Shown: positions 48,814 through 58,173 of the stretch, in pieces
Layout: the number at the start of each line of letters is the position of its first letter
Position numbering within the stretch: the first letter of the stretch is position 1
Source of the DNA: Marinobacter sp. ELB17
Lineage (GTDB): Bacteria; Pseudomonadota; Gammaproteobacteria; Pseudomonadales; Oleiphilaceae
NCBI RefSeq assembly: GCF_000169375.1
Contig: NZ_AAXY01000003.1
Span: 124,001 to 188,000 of the forward strand
Length of the DNA stretch: 64,000 nucleotides
Direction of reading: 5' to 3'
Notes under the pieces: generated by a model
The model's input: the letters and a program-made list of their open reading frames with translations, nothing else
Databases searched by the model: none
Told to the model about the DNA's origin: nothing
Position numbers and translations under genes: made by a program

Positions 48814-49140
48814 TCAGTGCAGCTTGCTCGAGATAAGACGGTTCAAGCTAACACCAGATTCAGCGGCCTGGATTACAAGCGAACGATGTGTGTCTGGCGG
48901 GACTCGCACCATAAATTTCCCACTGAATGACTTTGTAGCAATGGGCTGGGGTATATCCTGAGTCTCTTCCTGAAGATCTTTGATGCAATCCCGTACCAAC
49001 TTACGAATACCCTTGAGGGCTTTTTCGGGTGTTTCTTCCAGCCAGCTTAAGCTCGGGAACTCAACGCACAAACCCACATGCTCTTGATCCTCTTCTGACC
49101 AAGTCACTCGGTATGTATATCGATCAATCGTTTTATCCAT
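48814..49140 (-). CDS. hicB: HicB antitoxin
   Basis: This 108-aa protein has the HicB partial RNase-H fold at the N-terminus (YRVTWSEEDQEHVGLCVEFP) and a ribbon-helix-helix at the C-terminus (SGKFMVRVPPDTHRSLVIQA). It neutralises HicA and represses the operon. Overlaps hicA by 8 bp. Confidence 0.92.
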   Translation of the reverse strand: MDKTIDRYTYRVTWSEEDQEHVGLCVEFPSLSWLEETPEKALKGIRKLVRDCIKDLQEETQDIPQPIATKSFSGKFMVRVPPDTHRSLVIQAAESGVSLNRLISSKLH

Positions 49141-49384
49141 TTTTTACCTCCAGTCGTTCAACAGCCTGTAGCACCTGCTTCACTTGATAGGCCTTAGCTT
49201 TGCCTTTGGCATTCTGAATATTGACTCGCGGGTCGCCAAGCCATGGCGTCTTGTAGACCCTGTGACTGGACCCAGATTGTCGTGGCTCGCCGAAATACAG
49301 ATCGCACACTTTGCACAAGTCAGAAAAGCGAACCCCTTTCGGGTTGTCTCGCATGGATTTGAGGAGATCGTCGAGTTTTACCAT
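49133..49384 (-). CDS. hicA: HicA mRNA-interferase toxin
   Basis: This 83-aa dsRBD-like toxin has the conserved Gly-Ser-His active site in EPRQSGSSHRVYKTPW and a C-terminal QVKQVLQAVERL helix. It precedes hicB as usual. The pair is complete and lies between hsdS and hsdR of the second type I system. Confidence 0.92.
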   Translation of the reverse strand: MVKLDDLLKSMRDNPKGVRFSDLCKVCDLYFGEPRQSGSSHRVYKTPWLGDPRVNIQNAKGKAKAYQVKQVLQAVERLEVKNG

Positions 49385-49393
49385 AGAAAAATA

Positions 49394-49409
49394 GTATCAT
49401 TATTGATAC
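49394..49409. promoter_or_regulatory. hicAB operator palindrome
   Basis: gtatca-ttat-tgatac, 6-bp arms, centred about 17 bp upstream of the hicA start. Suitable for the HicB ribbon-helix-helix. Confidence 0.6.
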
Positions 49410-49509
49410 CAAAGTCAACAAGGCAGGCCTCATCCTCGTTGCTAAAACTCAGGCTGTCACAAAAAATTCAAGGCTGTAATGCTGAACATCGTAGGTTTTG
49501 CCGTTGCCG

Positions 49510-49538
49510 GCAGTTGTCCGAAAGTTCCGGACAACTGC
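49510..49538. repeat. 11-bp inverted repeat between hsdS and hicA
   Basis: gcagttgtccg-aaagttc-cggacaactgc forms a strong stem with a 7-base loop. It lies downstream of hsdS on the minus strand, but no T-run follows. It may be an attenuator, a weak terminator or a repeat-element remnant. Confidence 0.6.
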
Positions 49539-49598
49539 ATTAGCAATCAACTACCTCTCTTCAAACAGGATGTTTGGGCTCCGCAAATTCGGTTGCGA

Positions 49599-50969
49599 CT
49601 ACATAACTTCAGCAAGTTGCGCTTCCGCATCCGGGACGCGGAGTTCGCCGGAGAGAAGTTTGGGAAGGAGGGTGTCGCGGAGCTTTGTAACCTCTTCGAT
49701 ATTCTCAGAGACGGATAGCACCTTTGAATATACCGCTTTTGCTTGCTGATTAAAGGCGTTCAGCACTCCCAAGTTCGGTACCAAAAATGGAATCGGCCGA
49801 AAGTTCTTTTTGCTGATCTCCATGAAGGTGCTTCCGTTGGCGCGATCCGTTATCTGCCACATATTGAAATAGGCCCATGAAAGCAGATACATGGCACCGT
49901 AACTGTCATTCGGCAACATAGCGATAATTCCCTGATTCACGGAAACTGGAATATTGCTGATGGCCAAATAACCAATAGGCGCCCTTGACGACATTAGCAC
50001 TACGCCAGCGGGCAGCTGGCCGGATGTGATCTTTTGAACGCCAGCGTCGGTCAAATAGCGCTCTGTACGCGTCACGACAATCGAGTCGAGTCTCGACATA
50101 TCTTTTGGAGTGCAGAACGCATGAACGCCGTCATCCCAGAAAATGGGGTTTTTAGTGCTGGGAGTGCCGCCGCCCATTATCTCGACTTGCTCGCCGACAG
50201 TGCTAATCTCCCAGCCCTCAGGCACCCATCCCATTTCCTCCGTTAACACAAACCGATCCGGGAACTGCTGTTGAATGGCGGCAGGCAGGGGTCTGCGCTG
50301 GTCACCCAAAGCTTTGCGGGCTTCGGCGCGGGCGTGGAAAGGCTCGGGGATGGGGTTGCCGGCGGCCAGGGCATTGTCGATCACCGGATCGAAGTCGACG
50401 AACCAGCTTTTGAACAGGGCTTGGGCCATGGTCTCCAAGGTGGTGTTCATTTGATGGTTTAGATCGATTTTAGCGTCAAGACTGCTAAGAACGCTGGCGA
50501 TATGCTTCTGGATTGCCAGCGGTGGCAGAGGGATTTCTAACTGAGAGATTGCCCTACCAGTCAAATGCTGAATTGTGGTTCCAGTGAAATAGAGAGCAAG
50601 AATTCCGGTTCGGTAAGCTTCCGTGAACCAATAGTGAAGGTAATAGTTATTGAGACCTTGTAATGGCCTAATTCGGTGCAGCGCTTTTTGAATTTTCATA
50701 CCGGGAATGTGATCTTTCCATATTGCGCAGCGGCCGGGTTCACCGCCCTCGCAAACAATCAAGTCACCAGATCTCAGGCCATAACGATCATGTTCATTTT
50801 TCTCAAATCGCATTTCAGCAAGATCATCTAGGTCGAAACTTCCCCAACGGACATTCTTGTTGCCGAGGTAGGGATAAAGTTCGCCACGATTCTTCGCTTT
50901 GTCGAGCATCTTCCCCAGGCAAGAATCAACATGGTCACCTAGCCGCACTTTGGGCCACTCACTCCCCAT
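49599..50969 (-). CDS. hsdS: Type I specificity subunit HsdS (second system)
   Basis: This 456-aa protein has two target-recognition domains (about 1-150 and 235-410), each followed by a conserved helix: PPLAIQKHIASVLSSLDAKI with the FKSWFVDFDPV segment in the middle, and VLSVSENIEEVTKLRDTLLP near the end. It overlaps hsdM by 11 bp. It lacks the TAEL-type repeat of the first system, so it belongs to another type I family. Intact. Confidence 0.92.
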   Translation of the reverse strand: MGSEWPKVRLGDHVDSCLGKMLDKAKNRGELYPYLGNKNVRWGSFDLDDLAEMRFEKNEHDRYGLRSGDLIVCEGGEPGRCAIWKDHIPGMKIQKALHRIRPLQGLNNYYLHYWFTEAYRTGILALYFTGTTIQHLTGRAISQLEIPLPPLAIQKHIASVLSSLDAKIDLNHQMNTTLETMAQALFKSWFVDFDPVIDNALAAGNPIPEPFHARAEARKALGDQRRPLPAAIQQQFPDRFVLTEEMGWVPEGWEISTVGEQVEIMGGGTPSTKNPIFWDDGVHAFCTPKDMSRLDSIVVTRTERYLTDAGVQKITSGQLPAGVVLMSSRAPIGYLAISNIPVSVNQGIIAMLPNDSYGAMYLLSWAYFNMWQITDRANGSTFMEISKKNFRPIPFLVPNLGVLNAFNQQAKAVYSKVLSVSENIEEVTKLRDTLLPKLLSGELRVPDAEAQLAEVM

Positions 50970-52560
50970 AACCTAACCCCTCCAAATTCTCCCGAATCAC
51001 CGCATCTAACCGTTCCGCTTCCGCCATCTGCTGATAAAGAGTCTGGCTCAGTTCCGCCATTTTCACTTCAAAAAGAATGCCATCATCTTCAATCGCGGCG
51101 GCGCCCACGTAACGGCCGGGGGTAAGCGCGTAGTCGTTAGCTTTGATGTCAGCCAGAGCGGTGGCTTTGCAGAAACCGGGTAGGTCTTCATAACCGCCGT
51201 CTTTGGCTTCGCCCCGCCAGGCGTGGTAGGTGCGGGTAATTTCGGCGATGTCGTCGGCGGTGAGTTCTTTGTGGGTACGGCTGATCATGGAACCCATGTT
51301 ACGGGCGTCGATGAACAGGGTTTCGCCTTCACGGTTGCGGTGATTGCTGTCGCTGTGGCCGGCAATGGCCTGCGCTTTTTTGTTCTTGGTAACGAACCAC
51401 AGGCACACCGGAATCTGGGTGGTGTAGAACAATTGGCCCGGCAGGGCGATCATGCAGTCCACCAGGTCGTTTTCAATCAACTTCTGGCGAATGACGCCTT
51501 CGCCGCTGGTGTTGGTCGACATGGAACCGTTGGCCATAACAAAACCGGCGGTACCCTGGGCAGACAGCTTGGACACCATGTGCAGTATCCACGCGTAGTT
51601 GGCGTTGCCGGTGGGCGGCGCATCGTAACCGGCCCAGCGCGGGTCGGTGCTGAGCTCGTCCGCGCCGCGCCAGGCTTTCATGTTGAACGGCGGGTTCGCC
51701 ATGATGAAGTCGGCTTTCAAATCCGGGTGCTGGTTTTTGAAGAAGGTGTCCGCGGGAACATCACCGAGGTTGCTGGCAATGCCGCGAATGGCCAAGTTCA
51801 TTTTCGCCAGTTTGTAGGTGGTAGCGGTGTATTCCTGGCCGTATATGGAGATGTCTTTCTGGTTGCCTTCGTGGTTGCGCAAAAACTTCACGGACTGCAC
51901 AAACATGCCGCCGGAACCGCAACAGGGGTCGTAAATTTTGCCCTGATAAGGCTCGATCATTTCCGCCAGCAGATTAACGATGCACTTGGGGGTATAGAAT
52001 TCGCCGCCGCCCTTGCCTTCGGTGGCCGCGAATTTACCGAGGAAGTATTCGTACACCCTACCAACCAGGTCTTCTTCATTACCATCTGGCCCGGCACTGC
52101 TTTGGTCACTCACAGTGGCGATGTTATTGATAGAATCAATCAGCGCCGCCAGCTTGCTGACTTCCAGCCCCATGCGGGAAAAGTAGTTATCCGGCAATGC
52201 GCCTTTTAATGACGGGTTCAGCTTTTCAATGGCATAGAGTGCAGTGTCGATTTTTATCGCGATGTCGTCTTGCTTGGCCTGTTTTTGCAGGGTGTTCCAG
52301 CGGGCGTGCTCTGGCAGGTAAAACACGTTTTTCATGGTGTAAAACTCCACCATGTCTACGTAGGCTTCTTGCCCCTCAGCAATCAGCGCCTGCTTGCGGG
52401 CTTCGAACTTGTCACTGACGAATTTGAGGAAGATCAGGCTCAACACTACGTGCTTGTACTCCGACGACTCCACCGTGCCGCGTAGCTTGTCGGCGGTGTC
52501 CCAGAGGCTTTGTTCGAAGGTGCGGGTGTTCTTTTTTACGGAGGAAGACTGCTTGCTCAT
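50959..52560 (-). CDS. hsdM: Type I methyltransferase subunit HsdM (second system)
   Basis: This 533-aa adenine-N6 methyltransferase has the N-terminal HsdM domain (SLWDTADKLRGTVESSEYKH), AdoMet motif I IYDPCCGSGGMF near residue 200, and catalytic motif IMANPPFNMKAW near 285. First gene of the operon hsdM-hsdS-hicA-hicB-higB-higA-hsdR. Frame intact. Confidence 0.95.
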   Translation of the reverse strand: MSKQSSSVKKNTRTFEQSLWDTADKLRGTVESSEYKHVVLSLIFLKFVSDKFEARKQALIAEGQEAYVDMVEFYTMKNVFYLPEHARWNTLQKQAKQDDIAIKIDTALYAIEKLNPSLKGALPDNYFSRMGLEVSKLAALIDSINNIATVSDQSSAGPDGNEEDLVGRVYEYFLGKFAATEGKGGGEFYTPKCIVNLLAEMIEPYQGKIYDPCCGSGGMFVQSVKFLRNHEGNQKDISIYGQEYTATTYKLAKMNLAIRGIASNLGDVPADTFFKNQHPDLKADFIMANPPFNMKAWRGADELSTDPRWAGYDAPPTGNANYAWILHMVSKLSAQGTAGFVMANGSMSTNTSGEGVIRQKLIENDLVDCMIALPGQLFYTTQIPVCLWFVTKNKKAQAIAGHSDSNHRNREGETLFIDARNMGSMISRTHKELTADDIAEITRTYHAWRGEAKDGGYEDLPGFCKATALADIKANDYALTPGRYVGAAAIEDDGILFEVKMAELSQTLYQQMAEAERLDAVIRENLEGLGYGE

Positions 52561-52688
52561 GAACTGCCTTTATTTACGGACGCGGTATTAAGACGCGTTA
52601 GCAACGGTTCGAATAGTGGGCAGTATGATAGCGCTTACCGGGAGTTTGGCCTAACTCTCTGCTGAACTCGCCGCTGGCAATAGAGAAA

Positions 52689-52723
52689 CAAGTCTGCGGA
52701 TGAGGAGATCACCCGCAGACTTG
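52689..52723 (-). terminator. Rho-independent terminator of the SYLF gene
   Basis: 11-bp arms caagtctgcgg and ccgcagacttg enclose a 13-base loop. On the minus strand the stem is followed by tgtttctct. It stands 60 bp after the SYLF stop and separates that gene from hsdM. Confidence 0.75.
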
Positions 52724-52734
52724 CCTGCGCGCTG

Positions 52735-52800
52735 TAGCTTAGCCGTCAATACGAGCTAGCTTAAGCGTCAATACTGGATAGCTTAGCGGTCAATGCGGGA
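52735..52800 (-). repeat. 22-bp tandem repeat (three copies) over the SYLF stop codon
   Basis: Copies start at 52735, 52757 and 52779, each tagctta(g/a)(c/g)(c/g)gtcaat followed by a variable tail. On the coding strand each unit contains ATTGAC..TAAGC, so the natural stop codon has been copied twice downstream. The 22-bp period is not a multiple of three. Confidence 0.85.
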
Positions 52801-53343
52801 TATTTTAGTGCCTTCAATACTCAGCCCGGCCATCAGGCCCTGCTGGCTGAAGATAAACGCATAGGCATCGTCTTTCAGCGACGAGGTCGACAGGTTTCTA
52901 GCCACGCCTTCGTCAACCAGAACCACTGTCGGGCCAACGCCAATTTCCCAGCCGTTGGTTTTCTCAAGATAAGACACGGCGGCATCCGTCATCAGAAACA
53001 CTGCGTACGCGTACGACTGTGCACCAGCCTGCAAGCCCCAGGAACCGGTGATGGAATTGTAGTAATCAGCTACCGCCGAGCCTTTCAATAGCACGCCTTC
53101 GCCATAGCTGCCGCCAAATACCAGGCCGGCTTTTACGATATTGGGGAACACCAAAATACCTTTGGCACTTTTTGATAAAGTTTCAGCCACCGGATGCACT
53201 TTATACAGTGTATCTAACGACTGCATTGCATTGCGGTCAAGATCTTCAGCGCTTGCCGCCAGCGCCGGATTCGCAACGATCATTGCCATGGCGGACGTCA
53301 GCGCGAATACAAATCCAAAAAAGGTTTTACCCAAACGATTCAT
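52783..53343 (-). CDS. SYLF-domain (YSC84-type) secreted lipid-binding protein
   Basis: This 186-aa protein has a signal peptide (MNRLGKTFFGFVFALTSAMA, cleavage after NPALA) and a SYLF domain: LSKSAKGILVFPNIVKAGLV, GSYGEGVLL, SWGLQAGAQSYAYAVFLMTD and a C-terminal FSQQGLMAGLSIEGTKI. Family members bind phospholipids in the periplasm or at the outer membrane. I chose the ATG at 53343. No operon partner. Confidence 0.9.
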   Translation of the reverse strand: MNRLGKTFFGFVFALTSAMAMIVANPALAASAEDLDRNAMQSLDTLYKVHPVAETLSKSAKGILVFPNIVKAGLVFGGSYGEGVLLKGSAVADYYNSITGSWGLQAGAQSYAYAVFLMTDAAVSYLEKTNGWEIGVGPTVVLVDEGVARNLSTSSLKDDAYAFIFSQQGLMAGLSIEGTKISRIDR

Positions 53344-53416
53344 GACACAGCCCTCCTGAGTGTTCACCAAACTATAGATCTTTTGGCTGAAAACTAACCG
53401 TTAAAGCTGGGACACA

Positions 53417-53458
53417 TTGCCTTAATCATCGATTGACTTGCCTTAACCATCGATTGAA
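53417..53458 (-). repeat. 21-bp direct repeat over the tag stop codon
   Basis: ttgccttaa(t/c)catcgattga occurs at 53417 and 53438 with period 21. The inner copy contains the stop of tag (SIDG-stop); the outer copy is a non-coding duplicate reading SIDD-stop. Confidence 0.85.
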
Positions 53459-54111
53459 TAAGCGGCTATTCGCGACAGTTGACTGTAAGGCAGGCCGGTT
53501 TCTCCGTGCCAGGCATTGAACGCCTCCTGCACCTGATACAGGCCTTTTTTACTGCTCGTTGATGCATCCAGAAGCTTGGCCTGGCGCAGCACCTGAATGA
53601 CATCGTTGGACATAATAAAGCCGTCCCAGCCCACCCGGCGCAGAAAATACTGGGCGCTGTTACCGCCTAGGCGCGAACCGTGGCGCTTGAACCACAGCAG
53701 CAATCCGGCTTGGTCAGACGACGGCCACTGACGTAGAAACGCACCAAAACTGCCATGCTCGTGCACCGTGTCCATAATCATGCGGGCGTTTTCCGGCACC
53801 GTGCGGATTTTTTGCAGGTTGCGCACAATGCGTTCGTCGCAGGCCAAGGTTTCCAGCACGTCCGGCGGCACCTGCTGCCAGTAGGCCGGCACAAAGCCGT
53901 GAAAGGCGGCTTCAAAATCCGGCCATTTTTTGTCAATCACCCGCCACACGAAACCCGCTTTGAACACACAGCAGGTCATTTCTGCCAAATAGCGATCGTC
54001 ACTGCGCTGCTCCAGCGCGCTGGCCGGTGGCGGCGTGGGTAACCGGGCGTTTAACTCTTCAACGCCACCTTTGCGCGCAATCGCGCGCTCATGAATTTCT
54101 GAAAAGCGCAT
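53443..54111 (-). CDS. tag: DNA-3-methyladenine glycosylase I family protein
   Basis: This 222-aa base-excision repair glycosylase shows the family core YLAEMTCCVFKAGFVWRVID, WPDFEAAFHGFVP and NLQKIRTVPENARMI. It is somewhat diverged from E. coli Tag, and the zinc-binding Cys/His ends are not obvious, so it belongs to the broader methyladenine glycosylase family. Stands alone on the minus strand, divergent from the arc operon. Confidence 0.82.
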   Translation of the reverse strand: MRFSEIHERAIARKGGVEELNARLPTPPPASALEQRSDDRYLAEMTCCVFKAGFVWRVIDKKWPDFEAAFHGFVPAYWQQVPPDVLETLACDERIVRNLQKIRTVPENARMIMDTVHEHGSFGAFLRQWPSSDQAGLLLWFKRHGSRLGGNSAQYFLRRVGWDGFIMSNDVIQVLRQAKLLDASTSSKKGLYQVQEAFNAWHGETGLPYSQLSRIAAYSIDG

Positions 54112-54338
54112 AGCGTCTTGTCTTTTGGGGTGTGAATGGGTTGTTGAAGATTAATAGGTCATTCATTTAAGACTGACCTAACTCAATTTCGACTGGCCCT
54201 TTTTCAACTACTGTGAGGGCGAACAACTCAGAAATCGAAGTCCCACCTAGCTGGGCAAAGGTAAAACGTTCACAGCCGGGATCGGGATCTTTCATTGGCT
54301 CTATTTATCGCTGTTGATATGGATAAAGGAGAACGACT

Positions 54339-55844
54339 GTGAGCAATAAAAACCATCCCCCGAAAACCCCTTCTGACGATTTTTCAAATCCTGTCAATCT
54401 CTCTCCAAATAACGCTTCAAATAATCCGGAACACGATCTGGCAACGCGGTTTCCTACCGCCTACACCATTTTGTTTCTGCTGATTATCTTTGTGGCTGCG
54501 TTGACCTGGATTATACCTGCTGGCCAATACGACCGGGTGACGAACGAAGAGGTCGGCCGCGACGTGGCCGTGCCTGGCACCTACAAGGCTGTTGAGGCAA
54601 ACCCTCAGGGTTTCGTGGACATAATGCTAGCGCCCACAGCCGGGTTTTATGATCCGGACAGCTACGTGGCCAACGCGATAGATGTTGCCCTGTTCGTCAT
54701 TTTCCTGGGTGGCTTTCTGGGTGTAATGAATGCCACCGGCGCCATTGATACCGGCATACGCAGCGCTATGCGCCACCTCAAGGGCCATGAAATCTGGATG
54801 ATTCCAATATTAATGACCCTTTTTGCCATCGGCGGCACAACCTATGGCATGGCCGAAGAGACCTTGGCTTTTTATGCCATTCTGATTCCGGTCATGATGG
54901 CCGCCGGATACGATGCTGTCACCGGGGTCGCCATTATTCTGGTGGGTTCCGGTATCGGCGTGCTGGGTTCCACCATCAACCCGTTTGCCACCGTTATCGC
55001 CGCCAATGCAGCCGACATTCCGTTTACCGATGGCATTGTGGTGCGTTTTATTCTGCTGGTTGGCGGGCTGCTTATTTGTGCCGCGTATGTGATGCGTTAC
55101 GCAATGCGCGTTAAAGCGGATCCATCCCGCTCTGTTGTCGCCAAACAATGGGATGCTCACCGCCGCCTTTTCCTCCGCAAGCAGCATGACGGAGTTGATG
55201 ATTCCACCCTCGACAAAACCCAGATTGTCGCCCTGCTGATTTTCGCTGCAACCTTTGTGTTTATGATCTGGGGCGTGTCTTCACAAGGCTGGTGGATGGC
55301 CCGCATGGGCGCGCTGTTTTTTGGCTCGGCCATTGTGATCGGTATTATTGCCCGCCTTGGCGAGAAAAAACTGACCAATAGCTTTGTCGATGGCGCCCGT
55401 GACCTTCTGGGTGTTGCGCTGGTGGTCGGACTGGCCCGCGGCATCGTGGTTATGATGGACCAGGGCATGATTGCCGACACCATTCTACACAGCGCCGAAA
55501 ACTCTCTTGGCGGGCTGCCCGAGCTTGCGTTTATCAACCTGATGTTCTGGATTGAAGTGGGCATGAGTTTCTTTGTGCCGTCGTCTTCAGGCCTGGCCGT
55601 GTTGTCTATGCCGATTCTTGCACCGCTGGCGGACTTCGCCAATGTCGGGCGCGACCTGGTTGTGACCGCTTTCCAATCCGCCAACGGTCTGGTCAACCTG
55701 ATCAACCCCACCTTCGCCGTTGTCATTGGCGGCCTGGCGATTGCGCGAGTGTCTTACGACCGCTGGCTCGTGTTTATCTGGCCCTTGTTGCTGATTCTTA
55801 CAATTTTCATTTCGGTGGTCATCAGTGCTGCGGCATTACTTTGA
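54339..55844 (+). CDS. YfcC/ArcD-type membrane carrier, probable arginine-ornithine exchanger
   Basis: This 501-aa membrane protein has about 12 helices, the first at about 45-65 (AYTILFLLIIFVAALTWIIP). Family motifs include GGTTYGMAEETLAFYAI and FFVPSSSGLAVLSMPILAPL. The C4-dicarboxylate anaerobic carrier-like family includes arginine-ornithine antiporters. Position directly ahead of arcABC suggests arginine import coupled to ornithine export. GTG start behind aaaggag at 54325-54331. Confidence 0.85.
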   Translation: MSNKNHPPKTPSDDFSNPVNLSPNNASNNPEHDLATRFPTAYTILFLLIIFVAALTWIIPAGQYDRVTNEEVGRDVAVPGTYKAVEANPQGFVDIMLAPTAGFYDPDSYVANAIDVALFVIFLGGFLGVMNATGAIDTGIRSAMRHLKGHEIWMIPILMTLFAIGGTTYGMAEETLAFYAILIPVMMAAGYDAVTGVAIILVGSGIGVLGSTINPFATVIAANAADIPFTDGIVVRFILLVGGLLICAAYVMRYAMRVKADPSRSVVAKQWDAHRRLFLRKQHDGVDDSTLDKTQIVALLIFAATFVFMIWGVSSQGWWMARMGALFFGSAIVIGIIARLGEKKLTNSFVDGARDLLGVALVVGLARGIVVMMDQGMIADTILHSAENSLGGLPELAFINLMFWIEVGMSFFVPSSSGLAVLSMPILAPLADFANVGRDLVVTAFQSANGLVNLINPTFAVVIGGLAIARVSYDRWLVFIWPLLLILTIFISVVISAAALL

Positions 55845-55889
55845 CATCTTTCGAAGTAATGACGAAGCCATACACATTGGGGATTAACC

Positions 55890-57119
55890 ATGTCTGAACT
55901 AACACTTGGCGTGCATTCTGAAGCCGGAGCACTGCGGCAGGTTATTGTCTGCCGCCCTGGTCTGGCTCACCGCAGGCTGACACCGTCTAACTGTGATGAC
56001 CTGCTATTTGACGACGTGTTCTGGGTAAAACAGGCTCAGAAAGATCATGACGTATTTTCCGAGCTTATGCGTTCACGGGGTATTGAGGTTTTAGACGTCA
56101 ACGAACTATTGGCAGAAACTTTAGACATACCCGAAGCCCGCAAATGGATTCTCGATCATCGAATCACCTGGAACGATATCGGAGTCGGGATGATTTCCGA
56201 CCTGCGCGCATGGATGGACGAGCTTCCCGGCGCCAAGCTTGCGGAATACCTGATGGGTGGCCTGGAAGTGGCCGACTTGCCCTTTGACCCAACCGGTCTT
56301 TTTGGTAACCACCTGGGGCACTACGGATTTGTGCTGCCGCCATTGCCAAACTTTCTTTTCACCCGCGATAACAGTGCCTGGATCTACGGTGGTGTCACAC
56401 TTAACCCCATGCACTGGGCCGCGCGGAAACCCGAAACCCTGCTGATGGCCGGCATTTACCGTTTCCACCCGAAGTTTGCTGGAAAAGCAGACGTGCTTTG
56501 GGGCGACCCTACCAAGAATCATGGCCTGGCAACGCTCGAAGGCGGCGACATCATGCCCGTGGGCAATGGCACCGTGCTGGTGGGAATGGGCGAGCGCTCA
56601 TCACCACAAGCCGTAGGGCAACTGGCCAACGCTTTGTTTGAAAAAGGCACCGCAGAGCGGGTGATTGCCTGTCAGATTCCGAAATCCCGCACCTCCATGC
56701 ACCTGGACACCATCTTCACTTTCTGCGGCGGCAATGTGGTTACAGCGTTCAAGGAAGTAGCGGACGAAGTGATCTGCTATGACTTGCGCGCCGGTGAGGG
56801 CAAAAAACACCTGTCTTTCCGCCAGGACTCACGGCCGCTGTTTGATGTGGTGGCCGAGGTTCTTGGCTACAAATCCCTGGAAGTGGTTCCAACCGGTGGC
56901 GACGACCCGGCCGAGCGCGAGCGTGAGCAGTGGAATGATGGCAACAACGTGCTGGCCATAAGTCCGGGCGTGGTGATTGGCTACGACCGAAATGATGACA
57001 CCAACGCGGCACTCAAAGCGGCGGGGATCGAAGTGTTGGCCATACCCGGCGCCGAACTGGGCCGTGGTCGGGGCGGCGGACGCTGCATGAGCTGCCCCAC
57101 GATTCGTGACCCCATCTGA
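55890..57119 (+). CDS. arcA: Arginine deiminase ArcA
   Basis: ArcA hydrolyses arginine to citrulline and ammonia, the first step of the deiminase pathway. This 409-aa protein has the substrate-binding FTRDNSAW near 155, the catalytic region [19 protein letters not shown] (His) and the nucleophile Cys in [14 protein letters not shown] at the C-terminus. Full length. 45 bp after the carrier gene. Confidence 0.97.
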   Translation: MSELTLGVHSEAGALRQVIVCRPGLAHRRLTPSNCDDLLFDDVFWVKQAQKDHDVFSELMRSRGIEVLDVNELLAETLDIPEARKWILDHRITWNDIGVGMISDLRAWMDELPGAKLAEYLMGGLEVADLPFDPTGLFGNHLGHYGFVLPPLPNFLFTRDNSAWIYGGVTLNPMHWAARKPETLLMAGIYRFHPKFAGKADVLWGDPTKNHGLATLEGGDIMPVGNGTVLVGMGERSSPQAVGQLANALFEKGTAERVIACQIPKSRTSMHLDTIFTFCGGNVVTAFKEVADEVICYDLRAGEGKKHLSFRQDSRPLFDVVAEVLGYKSLEVVPTGGDDPAEREREQWNDGNNVLAISPGVVIGYDRNDDTNAALKAAGIEVLAIPGAELGRGRGGGRCMSCPTIRDPI

Positions 57120-57137
57120 CCGGAAAGGACAAAGACC

Positions 57138-58139
57138 ATGGCTTTTAACCTGAAGAATCGGCACTTCCTGACCTTGCGGGACTTCTCCCCCCGGGAGATC
57201 AGCTTTCTGCTTAAGCTGTCGACCGATCTGAAAGCGGCGAAATACGCCGGCACCGAGATACCGCAGCTTGTCGGCAAAGAAATTGCGCTTATCTTTGAAA
57301 AGAACTCCACCCGCACACGAGTGGGGTTTGAGGTGGCCGCTTACGATCAGGGCGCCCGGGTCACCTACCTTGGGCCCTCTGGAACCCACATCGGCCACAA
57401 GGAGTCGGTAAAAGACACGGCTCGAGTACTGGGCCGGGTTTACGATGCCATCGAGTACCGCGGCTTCGGCCAGAAGATTGTCGAGGAGTTGGCCGAATAT
57501 GCCGGTGTACCGGTCTACAACGGCCTGACCGACGAGTTCCACCCAACACAAATTCTCGCTGACTTTTTAACTATGCAGGAGCATGTTGAGAAGCCGCTGC
57601 ACCAGGTCGCCTACGCTTTTCTTGGTGACGCCGCCAACAACATGGGCGATAGCCTGCTGATCGGTGGCGCCAAGATGGGCATGGATGTGCGCCTGTGTGC
57701 ACCCAAAGTCTGCTGGCCTCAGCAATCCATTCAGGACGAAGCCCAGGCGATCGCGCGGGGAACCGGTGCCCGTATTACCATTACCGAAGATGTGGATACG
57801 GCGGTGGCCGGGGTCGACTTTGTCTACACCGACGTTTGGGTGTCTATGGGCGAGCCGAAAGAAAAGTGGGGCGACCGGATAAAACTGTTGATGCCCTACC
57901 AGGTGAACGCGGCGGTGATGGAAAAAACTGGCAACCCCCGTGCCCGCTTCATGCACTGCCTGCCGGCGTTTCACAATACCGACACCATCGTTGGCAAAGA
58001 AATCCAGGCAGAATTCGGAATCAGTGCCATGGAGGTAACCGATGAGGTTTTCGAAAGCCCGGCTTCGATTGTTTTCGACCAGGCGGAAAACCGTATGCAC
58101 ACCATCAAGGCGGTGCTGGTAGCCACCCTTGGGGCCTGA
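57138..58139 (+). CDS. arcB: Catabolic ornithine carbamoyltransferase ArcB
   Basis: ArcB phosphorolyses citrulline to ornithine and carbamoyl phosphate. This 333-aa enzyme has the carbamoyl-phosphate motif [15 protein letters not shown] near 55, the FHPTQILAD motif near 135, DVWVSMGEP, and [13 protein letters not shown] with catalytic Cys. Length and motifs match the catabolic branch. 18 bp after arcA. Confidence 0.96.
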   Translation: MAFNLKNRHFLTLRDFSPREISFLLKLSTDLKAAKYAGTEIPQLVGKEIALIFEKNSTRTRVGFEVAAYDQGARVTYLGPSGTHIGHKESVKDTARVLGRVYDAIEYRGFGQKIVEELAEYAGVPVYNGLTDEFHPTQILADFLTMQEHVEKPLHQVAYAFLGDAANNMGDSLLIGGAKMGMDVRLCAPKVCWPQQSIQDEAQAIARGTGARITITEDVDTAVAGVDFVYTDVWVSMGEPKEKWGDRIKLLMPYQVNAAVMEKTGNPRARFMHCLPAFHNTDTIVGKEIQAEFGISAMEVTDEVFESPASIVFDQAENRMHTIKAVLVATLGA

Positions 58140-58173
58140 GTCTGGCGCGGATTGCTGAAAAAGGACACACACC

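Noticed and set aside
51223..52209. 328-codon + strand frame opposite hsdM
   Set aside because: Antisense shadow of hsdM with its conserved motifs on the other strand.
54314..54327. Fnr-like box ttgatatggataaa upstream of the arc operon
   Set aside because: It ends 12 bp before the start codon and overlaps the ribosome-binding site, so it cannot be an activator site for that promoter; one half also deviates from consensus.
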